Assembly (NCBI RefSeq): GCF_036013955.1
Contig: NZ_CP107903.1
Location: forward strand, 5,642,001-5,706,000
Length of the DNA: 64,000 nt
Direction of reading: 5' to 3'
From: Streptomyces sp. NBC_00459
GTDB taxonomy: Bacteria; Actinomycetota; Actinomycetes; Streptomycetales; Streptomycetaceae
Positions 50,745 through 57,842 of the stretch are shown one piece after another (positions within the stretch are counted from its first letter, which is position 1; each line of letters begins with the position of its first letter). The notes beneath the pieces are model-generated. The model did no database searches. It saw only the letters and a program-made list of their open reading frames with translations, and was not told where the DNA came from. The position numbers and the translations under genes are program-made.

Positions 50745-51275
50745 ATGACCACGACGGCTGCATCAACATCAGCAGGACCACAGCGCTACCAGGATCGGTA
50801 TGCGGCGAGGCCGGAAGCCGCTCGGCAGGGCCGCCGGGACATAGCGTCGGTTCTGGATAACTGGGGCCTTCCTCACCTGATCGAGGTAGCCGAGCAGATC
50901 GTCACGGAACTGGTCGCCAACGCGGTGGAACACACCGGCGCGGCCACGATCGGCATTTCCGTCACCCGGACCGGTGAGGAGGCCGTACGGATCGTCGTCA
51001 CGGACACCTCCCGCACCGCACCCACCCCGGCCGCGCCTTCCGGTGACGCCGAGAACGGACGTGGCCTTCTCCTTGTGGACGCGCTAGCCCACGACTGGGG
51101 AAGCGAGCCGGTCCACGGCGGGAAACGGGTGTGGGCCGAACTACGCGGGGGCGGCCTGCTGTTCCTGGCGCCGGACGGTGAAAGCCCGCTCACCACCAAC
51201 CAACTTACGGAGGAACCATGCCCATTGCAGTCATCCCCTTCGGCGCTCGCGCCGAGCGCACCCCGTACACCGTGA
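50745..51275 (+). CDS. HATPase (RsbW-like ATP-binding) protein
   Basis: Histidine-kinase-type ATPase of 176 residues with N box EQIVTELVANAVEHTGA and G1/G2-like stretches VVTDTSRT and GRGLLLVDALAHDWG. It lacks a kinase dimerisation domain, so it is of the anti-sigma/regulatory type abundant in Streptomyces, commonly paired with XRE regulators. ATG 50745 has GAGGGA about 8 bases upstream. Its last 58 bases overlap the RiPP precursor gene in another frame, which suggests cotranscription. Confidence 0.88.
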   Translation: MTTTAASTSAGPQRYQDRYAARPEAARQGRRDIASVLDNWGLPHLIEVAEQIVTELVANAVEHTGAATIGISVTRTGEEAVRIVVTDTSRTAPTPAAPSGDAENGRGLLLVDALAHDWGSEPVHGGKRVWAELRGGGLLFLAPDGESPLTTNQLTEEPCPLQSSPSALAPSAPRTP

Positions 51276-51442
51276 CCCTGGAGGCAGGGTCATTCATCTA
51301 TGACCCGGTACGTCAGGTCAACGTTCTGGCCGACGGCTCCGGTTTGTTGTGGAGTCGGTCCACCTCCCTGGCGGGGAGCTGCACGAACACGAACTGGGAC
51401 AGCAAGAACGACGACACGTCCGACCCGTACCTGATGCGGTGA
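51218..51442 (+). CDS. tgmA: ATP-grasp-modified RiPP precursor (graspetide precursor)
   Basis: Peptide of 74 residues. The leader-like part begins MPIAVIPFGARAERTPYTV, and a conserved-looking FIYDPVRQVNVLADGSG segment follows, matching the putative ATP-grasp target family. The core-like C-terminus (from about residue 50) is rich in Thr/Ser nucleophiles and Asp carboxylates: SCTNTNWDSKNDDTSDPYLMR. These would give ester or amide cross-links. GGAGG lies 5 bases before ATG 51218. The stop overlaps the ATP-grasp start by 4 bases (GTGA), so the modifying enzymes are translated with it. Confidence 0.85.
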   Translation: MPIAVIPFGARAERTPYTVTLEAGSFIYDPVRQVNVLADGSGLLWSRSTSLAGSCTNTNWDSKNDDTSDPYLMR

Positions 51443-52416
51443 CGCAGCATCTGTCCGGAGGTCCGGTGCTTGTCGTCACCAAGGAACTGGACCCCGCCGC
51501 AGACCTGGTGGTCGACGAATTGACGATCCGGCGAGTGCCGGTGATGCGCTTCGACATGGGGAACTTCCCCTCGGCCGTCTCGCTGTCCGCCGAACACGCC
51601 GGCGCACCCTGGGCGGGGGCCCTGGCCGACGAACACCGCTCCGTACGGATGGAGGAGGTACGGGCCGTCTACTACAGGCGGCCCCGCCTTCCCGCCGTAT
51701 CCGAGGAAATGCAAGAGCCCCACCGCACGTGGGCCAACGAACAGGCGCTGGCCGGTTTGCTCGGCACGCTGTACGCGCTGCCGGTGCTGTGGGTCAACCG
51801 GCCGGACGTGGACGGCATCGCCTCCCACAAGCCGGGACAACTCCCGGTGGCGGCAGCGCACGGGCTCCGTACTCCCCGGTCGCTGATCACCACCGATCCC
51901 AAGGCGGCCCGGGTGTTCTGTCGGGAGTTGGGCGGCCCGGTGATCTGCAAGCCGCTCATGGGCGGCCCGCTGGAGTACCCGGACGACCGCCGAACCGGCG
52001 TACCGACGGCCCTGATCGACCCCGACACCATCGACGACACCGTTTCCCTGACGGCGCACCTGTTCCAGGAGCGGATCACCAAGTCCCACGAGGTGCGGCT
52101 TACCGTCGTGGGCACGGACATGTTCGCGGCCGAGATCCACGCGGGCAGCGACATCTCCCGGGTGGACTGGCGCAGCGACTACGACGCCCTCACCTACGAC
52201 GTGTGCGAAGTGCCGGACGACGTACGGGCCGGTGTGCTGGGTTGGCTGAAGCACTTCGGGCTCAGCTTCGGTGCGTTCGACTTCGCCGTGACGCCGTCCG
52301 GGGACTGGGTGATGTTCGAGTGCAACCCGTCCGGAGAGTGGTCCTGGATCCAGAGCAAGACCGGCCTGCCCATCGCCGCGCACATCGCTGACCTACTCGC
52401 CAAGGGACGACCATGA
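51439..52416 (+). CDS. tgmB: ATP-grasp RiPP maturase (graspetide ligase)
   Basis: Cytoplasmic ATP-grasp ligase of 325 residues. Recognisable parts are VLVVTKELDPAADLVVDEL at the start, an ATP-binding GGPVICKPLMGG, HEVRLTVVGTDMFAAEIHA, and the metal-binding FECNPSGEWSW near the end. Relatives activate Asp/Glu side chains as acyl phosphates and join them to Thr, Ser or Lys of the precursor. GTG 51439 overlaps the precursor stop; GTG 51466 with GGAGG 4 bases upstream is an alternative. The stop overlaps the methyltransferase start (ATGA). Confidence 0.92.
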   Translation: MTQHLSGGPVLVVTKELDPAADLVVDELTIRRVPVMRFDMGNFPSAVSLSAEHAGAPWAGALADEHRSVRMEEVRAVYYRRPRLPAVSEEMQEPHRTWANEQALAGLLGTLYALPVLWVNRPDVDGIASHKPGQLPVAAAHGLRTPRSLITTDPKAARVFCRELGGPVICKPLMGGPLEYPDDRRTGVPTALIDPDTIDDTVSLTAHLFQERITKSHEVRLTVVGTDMFAAEIHAGSDISRVDWRSDYDALTYDVCEVPDDVRAGVLGWLKHFGLSFGAFDFAVTPSGDWVMFECNPSGEWSWIQSKTGLPIAAHIADLLAKGRP

Positions 52417-53513
52417 CGACACATACCGAAGAGCGCGCCGCCGAACTGCGTAGGGCACTGGCCGACACGCTGGAAGCCGACGGCCAACTGACCGATCCCA
52501 CCTGGAGGAAGGCGTTCGAGACCGTACCGCGCCATCCGTTCGTACCGGAGTTCTGGACCCTGGCCAACGGCACGCAGCGGCTCGTGCCGACGGCCCATCC
52601 CGACTGGCTCGACCTCGTGTACGCCGATGACGCTTTGGCGACCCAGATGACAGACGGCGTTGCCACCTCGTCGTCCACCGCACCGGGCCTGATGCTTGCC
52701 ATGCTCCAGGCCCTGGATGTGGCCGACGGCAATCGGGTGCTTGAGGTGGCCACGGGGACCGGCTACAACGCGGCACTACTGGCGCAGCGGTTGGGCAGTG
52801 AGCAGGTGGTCACGGTAGAGATCGACCCTGTGCTGGCACGTCTTGCGGAATCGCGGTTGCGGCACTGCGGATACACGCCGCTTGTCGTCGCCGGGGACGG
52901 CCGCGACGGCTACCCGGGCCGGGCACCGTACGACCGGCTGATCGCCACCTGCGGCTTCTCCACCATCCCGACAGCGTGGCTGGAACAGGTAAAGCCCGGC
53001 GGACTGATCGTGTGTCCGTTGGGCTGGGGCACTGTGAGCCTGGTCGTCGGCTACGACGGCCGTGCCGAAGGGCGGTTCCTGCCAGGAGGCTCTTACTTCA
53101 TGGCCGTCCGTGACCCCGGCACCACAGGCATGCCGGTACACCCGGGCAGGCCGAGCGCGACGAGCGGGCGGCTTACGGCCCTCGATTCGGCCGTCTTCGC
53201 CGAGGACGACGCGTTCCGTTTCGTTCTGTCCCTTGCCGTGCCCGACACGGCGTTCGCCTTCGAGCGCGGCGACGACGGTGCGGTAACAGCCGTGGAAATG
53301 TGGGCTGTTGACGGCGCGTGGGCGCGATCAGAGGACGGGGCTGTACGACAGGCCGGGCCGCGCCTGCTGTGGGACGCGGTGGAGGCCGCGCACACGCTGT
53401 ATGTCGAGAACGGCCGACCGGGCCGTGAGCGCTTCGGTGTGACCGTGACCGCCCAGGCGCAGCGCATCTGGCTGGACGCTCCCAGCCGCTCTGTGCCGCG
53501 CGGACAGTCGTGA
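52413..53513 (+). CDS. tgmC: PIMT-like O-methyltransferase of the ATP-grasp peptide system
   Basis: SAM-dependent methyltransferase of 366 residues. The N-terminal half is the protein-L-isoaspartate methyltransferase fold: HPFVPEFW opening, SAM motif VLEVATGTGYNAALLAQRLG, acidic residue in VTVEIDP, and VVAGDGRDGYPGRAPYDRLIAT. The C-terminal 140 residues are specific to the RiPP-associated group. In fuscimiditide-type graspetides such an enzyme methylates an Asp of the cross-linked peptide, and an aspartimide forms. ATG 52413 overlaps the ligase stop by 4 bases; its stop overlaps the next gene (GTGA). Confidence 0.92.
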   Translation: MTTHTEERAAELRRALADTLEADGQLTDPTWRKAFETVPRHPFVPEFWTLANGTQRLVPTAHPDWLDLVYADDALATQMTDGVATSSSTAPGLMLAMLQALDVADGNRVLEVATGTGYNAALLAQRLGSEQVVTVEIDPVLARLAESRLRHCGYTPLVVAGDGRDGYPGRAPYDRLIATCGFSTIPTAWLEQVKPGGLIVCPLGWGTVSLVVGYDGRAEGRFLPGGSYFMAVRDPGTTGMPVHPGRPSATSGRLTALDSAVFAEDDAFRFVLSLAVPDTAFAFERGDDGAVTAVEMWAVDGAWARSEDGAVRQAGPRLLWDAVEAAHTLYVENGRPGRERFGVTVTAQAQRIWLDAPSRSVPRGQS

Positions 53514-54100
53514 TCCAGCCCGATCTCCCCAACCTCCCGGGTCCGTACACCTACGGCGCGTGTCTGGTTGCGATCGAACAGGTGCTGCTCAAGCCGGATA
53601 AGGTGCCCTCGAAGTCAGGCGTGAGGGGGATCGCGTTGGAGCGACGGAAGGCGATCGGGATCGGGGCGGGGCTGGCGGTCCTACCCGTCTGGTGGGCCCT
53701 GCGGCAGGTGGCAAACGGGGGCGAGGGGGACTGGCGCACCGACGCCGCACCGCTGGAGCGGGCGTTCCCGCTGCTGGGCCCGCTCACCGACGCCAAGTGG
53801 GTGAGCAGCCGGGACAACGACCGGGGCGGACCGTCGCCGGAGCTGGTGATCTCGGGCTTCGCCCGGCTGGCACAGGGGAAACTTGCCAAGCTGACGGCGG
53901 CCCATGCCTTCGTCTCCGAAGGGCCGGCCGATGACTTCTCCTCGTGGTTCGAGAAGCCGCTCAAGGGCGAGGGGCCGGAGAACCCGCAGTGGGTCCGGTC
54001 GCACGAGCTCGACCGCGACGGCAGCGGCTACTCCACCAAGTTGTGGTTCGACCGTCGCAGCGACATGGTCCGCTTCTGGGCACTCAATCCGTACGGCTAG
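53510..54100 (+). CDS. Uncharacterised fourth gene of the graspetide operon
   Basis: Protein of 196 residues from GTG 53510, which overlaps the methyltransferase stop, so it is translated with the RiPP enzymes. I do not recognise the family. It starts QPDLPNLPGPYTYGACLVAIEQVL, has one weak hydrophobic segment (IGIGAGLAVLPVWWAL) that may be a membrane helix, and then a mixed alpha/beta region (SPELVISGFARLAQGKLAKLTAAHAFV, GYSTKLWFDRRSDMVRFWAL). The tight coupling suggests a role in peptide processing, export or immunity, but no motif proves it. Confidence 0.8.
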   Translation: MIQPDLPNLPGPYTYGACLVAIEQVLLKPDKVPSKSGVRGIALERRKAIGIGAGLAVLPVWWALRQVANGGEGDWRTDAAPLERAFPLLGPLTDAKWVSSRDNDRGGPSPELVISGFARLAQGKLAKLTAAHAFVSEGPADDFSSWFEKPLKGEGPENPQWVRSHELDRDGSGYSTKLWFDRRSDMVRFWALNPYG

Positions 54101-54180
54101 GGTCTCTGCGATGTTGTGATCAGTTGGTGGGTTCACCCCCCCCTGTGACAGGCCTGGCCAGGCCAGGGGGATGAACCCGC

Positions 54181-54621
54181 TCACCAGGCAGGGCGGATCG
54201 GCCCCGGTGGCGTGAGGCGGGTCAGGTCGGCGACGAGTTCGCTGAAGCGTGTCTCGCCCAGTGCCTCTCGCCATGGTTCGACGGCAGCCCGGGCCGCCTG
54301 GTCGGCGGCGCGAGTGGCGGCCCAGCCGGTCTCGGTCAGAGCCAGGAGCCGGGCGCGGGCGTCGTGGGGGTGCGGATGCCGCACCACGTACCCCTTGCGG
54401 ACCAGCTCCTCGACCAGTTGGGCGGCGGCCTGTTTGGTCACCCCCAGATGCTCGGCCAGCGCGGCCGTGGTGGCGCCGCCCATGGAGATGCGGACGAAGG
54501 CGAAGCCGTGCGCGGGCCGCAGATCCTCGAATCCCTGCTCGGACACGCCGGCGTGGATCTCCTGCACCAACTGTCCGGAGAGTGCCAGCACCAGTGCGGA
54601 GAAGGCCAGAGCGTCGTCCAT
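54181..54621 (-). CDS. MarR-family transcriptional regulator
   Basis: Winged-helix regulator of 146 residues: helical dimer region, HTH (ATTAALAEHLGVTKQAAAQLVEELVRKGYVVRHPHPHDARARLLALTETG) and a C-terminal helix. The start is ATG 54621; a longer frame would begin inside the operator. It is divergent from a small cupin gene with 70 bp between, filled by three TTGTC-type half sites, so it very probably controls both. MarR proteins usually respond to small aromatic or oxidising compounds. Confidence 0.9.
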   Translation of the reverse strand: MDDALAFSALVLALSGQLVQEIHAGVSEQGFEDLRPAHGFAFVRISMGGATTAALAEHLGVTKQAAAQLVEELVRKGYVVRHPHPHDARARLLALTETGWAATRAADQAARAAVEPWREALGETRFSELVADLTRLTPPGPIRPAW

Positions 54622-54646
54622 GGCTTGACTATAACTCGGCAAGCTG

Positions 54647-54673
54647 CTTGTCTTTATGGACAAGTTGCTTGTC
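54647..54673. promoter_or_regulatory. Operator with three CTTGTC/GACAAG half sites
   Basis: CTTGTC at 54647-54652, GACAAG at 54659-54664 and CTTGTC at 54668-54673 give two overlapping inverted repeats (6-bp spacer and 3-bp spacer) between the MarR and cupin starts. It is the likely binding site of the MarR protein. Confidence 0.75.
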
Positions 54674-54691
54674 TATAGGGGGAGCTGACAC

Positions 54692-55066
54692 ATGCCTTTC
54701 ATCCACAGCGCCGAGGCCGTCGCGCACGAGATCCACGGTGCCCGCTTCGTTTCCTACATCCGTCCGGACACGGGCGGCCGGGACCTCGCCGCCTGGCGTA
54801 CCGAGGTCCCGGCCGGAATGGTGGGCCAGGCCCACACGATCAGTCACGAGGAGACGTTCTACGTCCTCTCCGGCCGCCTCCGGCTCACCATCGACGGCGA
54901 GAGCGCCGAACTCGGCGTCGGTGACGCGGCGGTGGCTCCGGCAGGCTCCGAGCTGGAGGTTGCCAACACCACCGACCAGCCCGCCCACATGTGGGTCACC
55001 ACACGTGTCGGGCTCAGCGCCAAACTGGCCGACGGCAGCACCATCACGCCGCCGTGGGCTCATTAG
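54692..55066 (+). CDS. Cupin-domain protein
   Basis: Single cupin of 124 residues with motif 1 HTISHEETFYVLSGRLRLTIDG and motif 2 GDAAVAPAGSELEVANTTDQPAHMWV. Metal ligands in motif 1 are present (two His and a Glu). It is divergent from the MarR gene and behind its operator, so it is probably induced by the same ligand; a quercetinase- or isomerase-like role is possible. ATG 54692 follows GGGGGAGC by about 6 bases. Confidence 0.88.
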   Translation: MPFIHSAEAVAHEIHGARFVSYIRPDTGGRDLAAWRTEVPAGMVGQAHTISHEETFYVLSGRLRLTIDGESAELGVGDAAVAPAGSELEVANTTDQPAHMWVTTRVGLSAKLADGSTITPPWAH

Positions 55067-55112
55067 GGCCGCATTGGGTGGCGCAGGGCAGCCGGGCGTA
55101 GTCTCGGGGGAG

Positions 55113-55149
55113 ATGGTATCAATGGCGATAGTATCGCTATCGATACCAT
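55113..55149. promoter_or_regulatory. 37-bp near-perfect palindrome upstream of the DUF234 ATPase gene
   Basis: Bases 55113-55130 and 55132-55149 are inverted copies at 16 of 18 positions around one G, built from GGTATC/GATACC and GATA-G-TATC boxes. It lies 33 bp before the ATG. A near-exact 15-bp direct repeat (GATACCATTGCTTCC, then with T for A) follows at 55142-55171. Confidence 0.7.
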
Positions 55150-55181
55150 TGCTTCCGATACCTTTGCTTCCGGGAGTCTCC

Positions 55182-56603
55182 ATGCGCCGTTTCATCGGCA
55201 GGAACCGCGAGCTGACCGTGCTCCGTACCGCCTTCCAGGCCGTTCAGGACGCCGCCGGGTCCGCCAAGCCTGGCCAGTGCATCCTCATGCGGGGAAGGCG
55301 ACGGGTCGGCAAGTCCAGCCTCGTCGAGGAGTTCCTGCGGCGCACCGGGACGCCGTACCTCTTCTTCACCGCGGCGGGAGGCACGGCCGAGGACGAACTG
55401 GCGGAGCTCCTCGACGCCGCCGCCCGGTCCACCCTGCCAGGGAGGGAACTGTTCGCGGAGGAGACCCCGACGCAGTGGAACGCGGCCTTCAGGCTGCTTG
55501 CCGAGGTCCTGCCCGACGACCGCCCGAGCGTGATCGTCATCGACGAGGTCCCGTATCTCATGGACCGTATCGACGCCTTCGAGGGCATGCTGCAGAGGGC
55601 GTGGGACCGCCTGTTCAGCCGCAAGCCGGTGCTTCTCCTCCTGGTCGGATCCGACCTGTCGATGATGGAGGCGCTGAACAGCTACGACCGTCCCTTCCAC
55701 CAGCGCGGGCGAGAGATGGTCGTGGGGCCGCTCAACCCGGCCGACATCGGCGAGATGCTCGACCTCGAACCCGCAGCCGCCTTCGATGCCACCCTGATCA
55801 CGGGCGGTCTCCCGCTGATCTGCGCGGAGTGGCGGCCCGGAGCGGACCTCTGGGAGTTCCTCCGCGACTCACTCGACAATCCGATCTCTGCACTGCTGGT
55901 CTCCGCCGAGCGCTCACTGGCCGCGGAGTTTCCGCCACAGGCGATGAGCGGGGAAGTCCTACGGGCGATCGGAACCGGCGAACGCACCTTCACCAACGTC
56001 GCGCGTGCCGCCGGTGGCATCAGCCACACCACTCTCACCCGGGCCACGGACGTCCTGACCGGGAAAGGGGTGGTTGCAGCCGAACTGCCTCTCTCTCTGC
56101 GGCCGTCGAAGGAACGCCGCTACCGAGTGGCCGATCCCTACCTGCGGTTCTGGCTCGCGTTCCTGGATCCGCACATGGCGGAGATCGAGCGCATGCGGGG
56201 AGATCTCACGCTGAGCCGGATCAAGGAGCGATGGACGAGCTGGCGAGGGCGCGCGATCGAACCCGTCGTCCGGGAATCCCTCGCCCGGCTTCTCCCTGAC
56301 GAGTTCCTGCCCGCCGCTCCGGCGATCGGCGGGTACTGGACCCGCAGCAACGACATTGAGATCGACCTCGTCGGTGCCGACCGGCAGCCGGTGGCCAAGC
56401 AGTTGCTCTTCCTCGGGTCGGTCAAGTGGCTGGAGAACTCCGCGTTCGACAACCACGACCTGGCCGCGCTGCAGAAGCACCGGGCCGCGATCACCGACGA
56501 GCCCGTACCGCTCGTCGCGGTCTCCCGCAACGGGGTCGGCTGTTCCGGGCTCCAGGCGGCGTACGGCCCCGAAGAACTGCTCGGCGCCTGGCGCAGGGCC
56601 TGA
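55182..56603 (+). CDS. Archaeal-type AAA ATPase with C-terminal DUF234 domain
   Basis: STAND-like ATPase of 473 residues. Walker A is RGRRRVGKSSL (about 36-46), Walker B VIVIDEVPYL (about 118-127), with a sensor region LLLLVGSDLSMMEAL and then a winged-helix part (FTNVARAAGGISHTTLTRATDVLTGKGVVAAELPL). The C-terminal DUF234 region reads WRGRAIEPVVRESL, then NDIEIDLVGADRQPVAKQLLFLGSVKW, which has the look of a restriction-endonuclease fold with D-x-D and V-K residues. Function is unknown; related proteins are suspected in DNA- or defence-linked roles. ATG 55182 follows GGGAG by 6 bases; the same frame is open upstream but starts inside the palindrome. Confidence 0.87.
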   Translation: MRRFIGRNRELTVLRTAFQAVQDAAGSAKPGQCILMRGRRRVGKSSLVEEFLRRTGTPYLFFTAAGGTAEDELAELLDAAARSTLPGRELFAEETPTQWNAAFRLLAEVLPDDRPSVIVIDEVPYLMDRIDAFEGMLQRAWDRLFSRKPVLLLLVGSDLSMMEALNSYDRPFHQRGREMVVGPLNPADIGEMLDLEPAAAFDATLITGGLPLICAEWRPGADLWEFLRDSLDNPISALLVSAERSLAAEFPPQAMSGEVLRAIGTGERTFTNVARAAGGISHTTLTRATDVLTGKGVVAAELPLSLRPSKERRYRVADPYLRFWLAFLDPHMAEIERMRGDLTLSRIKERWTSWRGRAIEPVVRESLARLLPDEFLPAAPAIGGYWTRSNDIEIDLVGADRQPVAKQLLFLGSVKWLENSAFDNHDLAALQKHRAAITDEPVPLVAVSRNGVGCSGLQAAYGPEELLGAWRRA

Positions 56604-56658
56604 GGCGGGCCCACCGACTCCCAGCCCCGAGCCCTCGTGCCCCTTACCCCACTACCCC

Positions 56659-57744
56659 CTACCGGAACAGTTCGAGCGAGACATGCCCGGCCAGAGCGCC
56701 GAGGAAGTCGGTCGCGTCGAAGGCCGCCCCTGCGGACGCGACACCGACCGTCCGCGTACGTCCCGTCAGGACCCGTTCCACCGCCTCCACCGCCAGCGGC
56801 GCGCTGACCGCGTAGATGTCCCGGCCGCTCGCCACCGCCCGCCGCTCCACGCCCCCGGCCCGTACGACGACGTCCACGACGAACGTCTGCGCGGACCGGC
56901 CGTCCGGGTCGACCGCGACCGGTGCCGGGGTGTCCGGTGCCGACAGTTCCCTGGCCGCGTCCGCCGCCATGTAGCCGCGTACCTCGGGGATGTTCAGGTG
57001 GCTGGGGACGGTGACGACGTCGGCCATGGAGAACTCGCCGATCATCTCCCGGGGTCCCATCGGGGCCGGGAAGGACCACTTCAGGGTCGGCAGCGCGTCG
57101 TCGTGGTACTCCAGTCGGCCTCCGCTGTAGCGGACCCGGCGGCCGTTCCGGCGGTCCCGGGAGACCGCGCCCGCGGTGCGTGTACCGGTGGTGGGGTGCC
57201 AACTGCTCAGCCCGTACGCGATGTTCGCCTCGTCGGCCGACGTCCAGTCGCCCATCGCCGCGGTGACCAGGAGGTCACTGAGGCCGCCGAAGAAGGCCAT
57301 CGCGGGGATCACCAGGGTGTTCGCGGCGCGGGCACGCTCCGCGAAGTGCGTGAACGTGTCGAGGTTGGCCTCGATCTCGGCCGCCACGTCCACATACGGG
57401 ATCCCGGCCCGCAGCGCCGCCTCGATCACCGGCGCGGCCGTCACCGCGAACGGTCCGGCGCAGTTGATCACGGCCGCGGCTCCGGCCAGCGCGCGGTCCA
57501 GCGCCGCCGGGTCGTCGACCGACGCCGGTCGTACATCGATCTCCGGATCGGTCTCCGGAACGACCTCCGGATCGGTTCCCGGGCGGAGTACGGTCAACTC
57601 CCTTGCCAAGTCGTCGAGTTGACCCGGGTCCCGCCCGGCGAGGATCGGGACGTACCCCCGCTCCAGCAGCTCGGCGACCACGAACCGCCCCGTGTGCCCG
57701 TACGCGCCGAACACCACAACCGCCTGTCCCGCTACCGATTCCAT
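56659..57744 (-). CDS. Saccharopine-dehydrogenase-like NAD(P)-binding protein
   Basis: Rossmann-fold oxidoreductase of 361 residues. The N-terminus VVVFGAYGHTGRFVVAELLERGY is the GxxGxxG dinucleotide site of the SDH/trans-acting enoyl-reductase-like group; the later part (PYVDVAAEIEANLDTF) matches the same family. It has a repeat TDPEVVPETDPEID near residue 58, from tandem CTCCGGATCGGT copies in the DNA. Start ATG 57744. It is divergent from the GlxA-type regulator, whose operator fills the 97-bp gap, so the regulator probably controls it. Confidence 0.88.
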   Translation of the reverse strand: MESVAGQAVVVFGAYGHTGRFVVAELLERGYVPILAGRDPGQLDDLARELTVLRPGTDPEVVPETDPEIDVRPASVDDPAALDRALAGAAAVINCAGPFAVTAAPVIEAALRAGIPYVDVAAEIEANLDTFTHFAERARAANTLVIPAMAFFGGLSDLLVTAAMGDWTSADEANIAYGLSSWHPTTGTRTAGAVSRDRRNGRRVRYSGGRLEYHDDALPTLKWSFPAPMGPREMIGEFSMADVVTVPSHLNIPEVRGYMAADAARELSAPDTPAPVAVDPDGRSAQTFVVDVVVRAGGVERRAVASGRDIYAVSAPLAVEAVERVLTGRTRTVGVASAGAAFDATDFLGALAGHVSLELFR

Positions 57745-57807
57745 GTCTTCTCTCCCCGTCGCGTTTCAACTGTTGCCATCCTGACCGCGTCGCCCGATCC
57801 GCACGAG

Positions 57808-57842
57808 TGTCCGGAACGACATGTCCCGTACAGTTCCGGACA
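57808..57842. promoter_or_regulatory. Inverted repeat operator at the start of the GlxA-type regulator
   Basis: TGTCCGGAAC (57808-57817) and GTTCCGGACA (57833-57842) are perfect 10-bp inverted copies, 15 bp apart, with GACATGTC inside. The right arm touches the ATG at 57842. The form fits AraC/GlxA-type operators in Streptomyces and suggests autoregulation. Confidence 0.7.
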
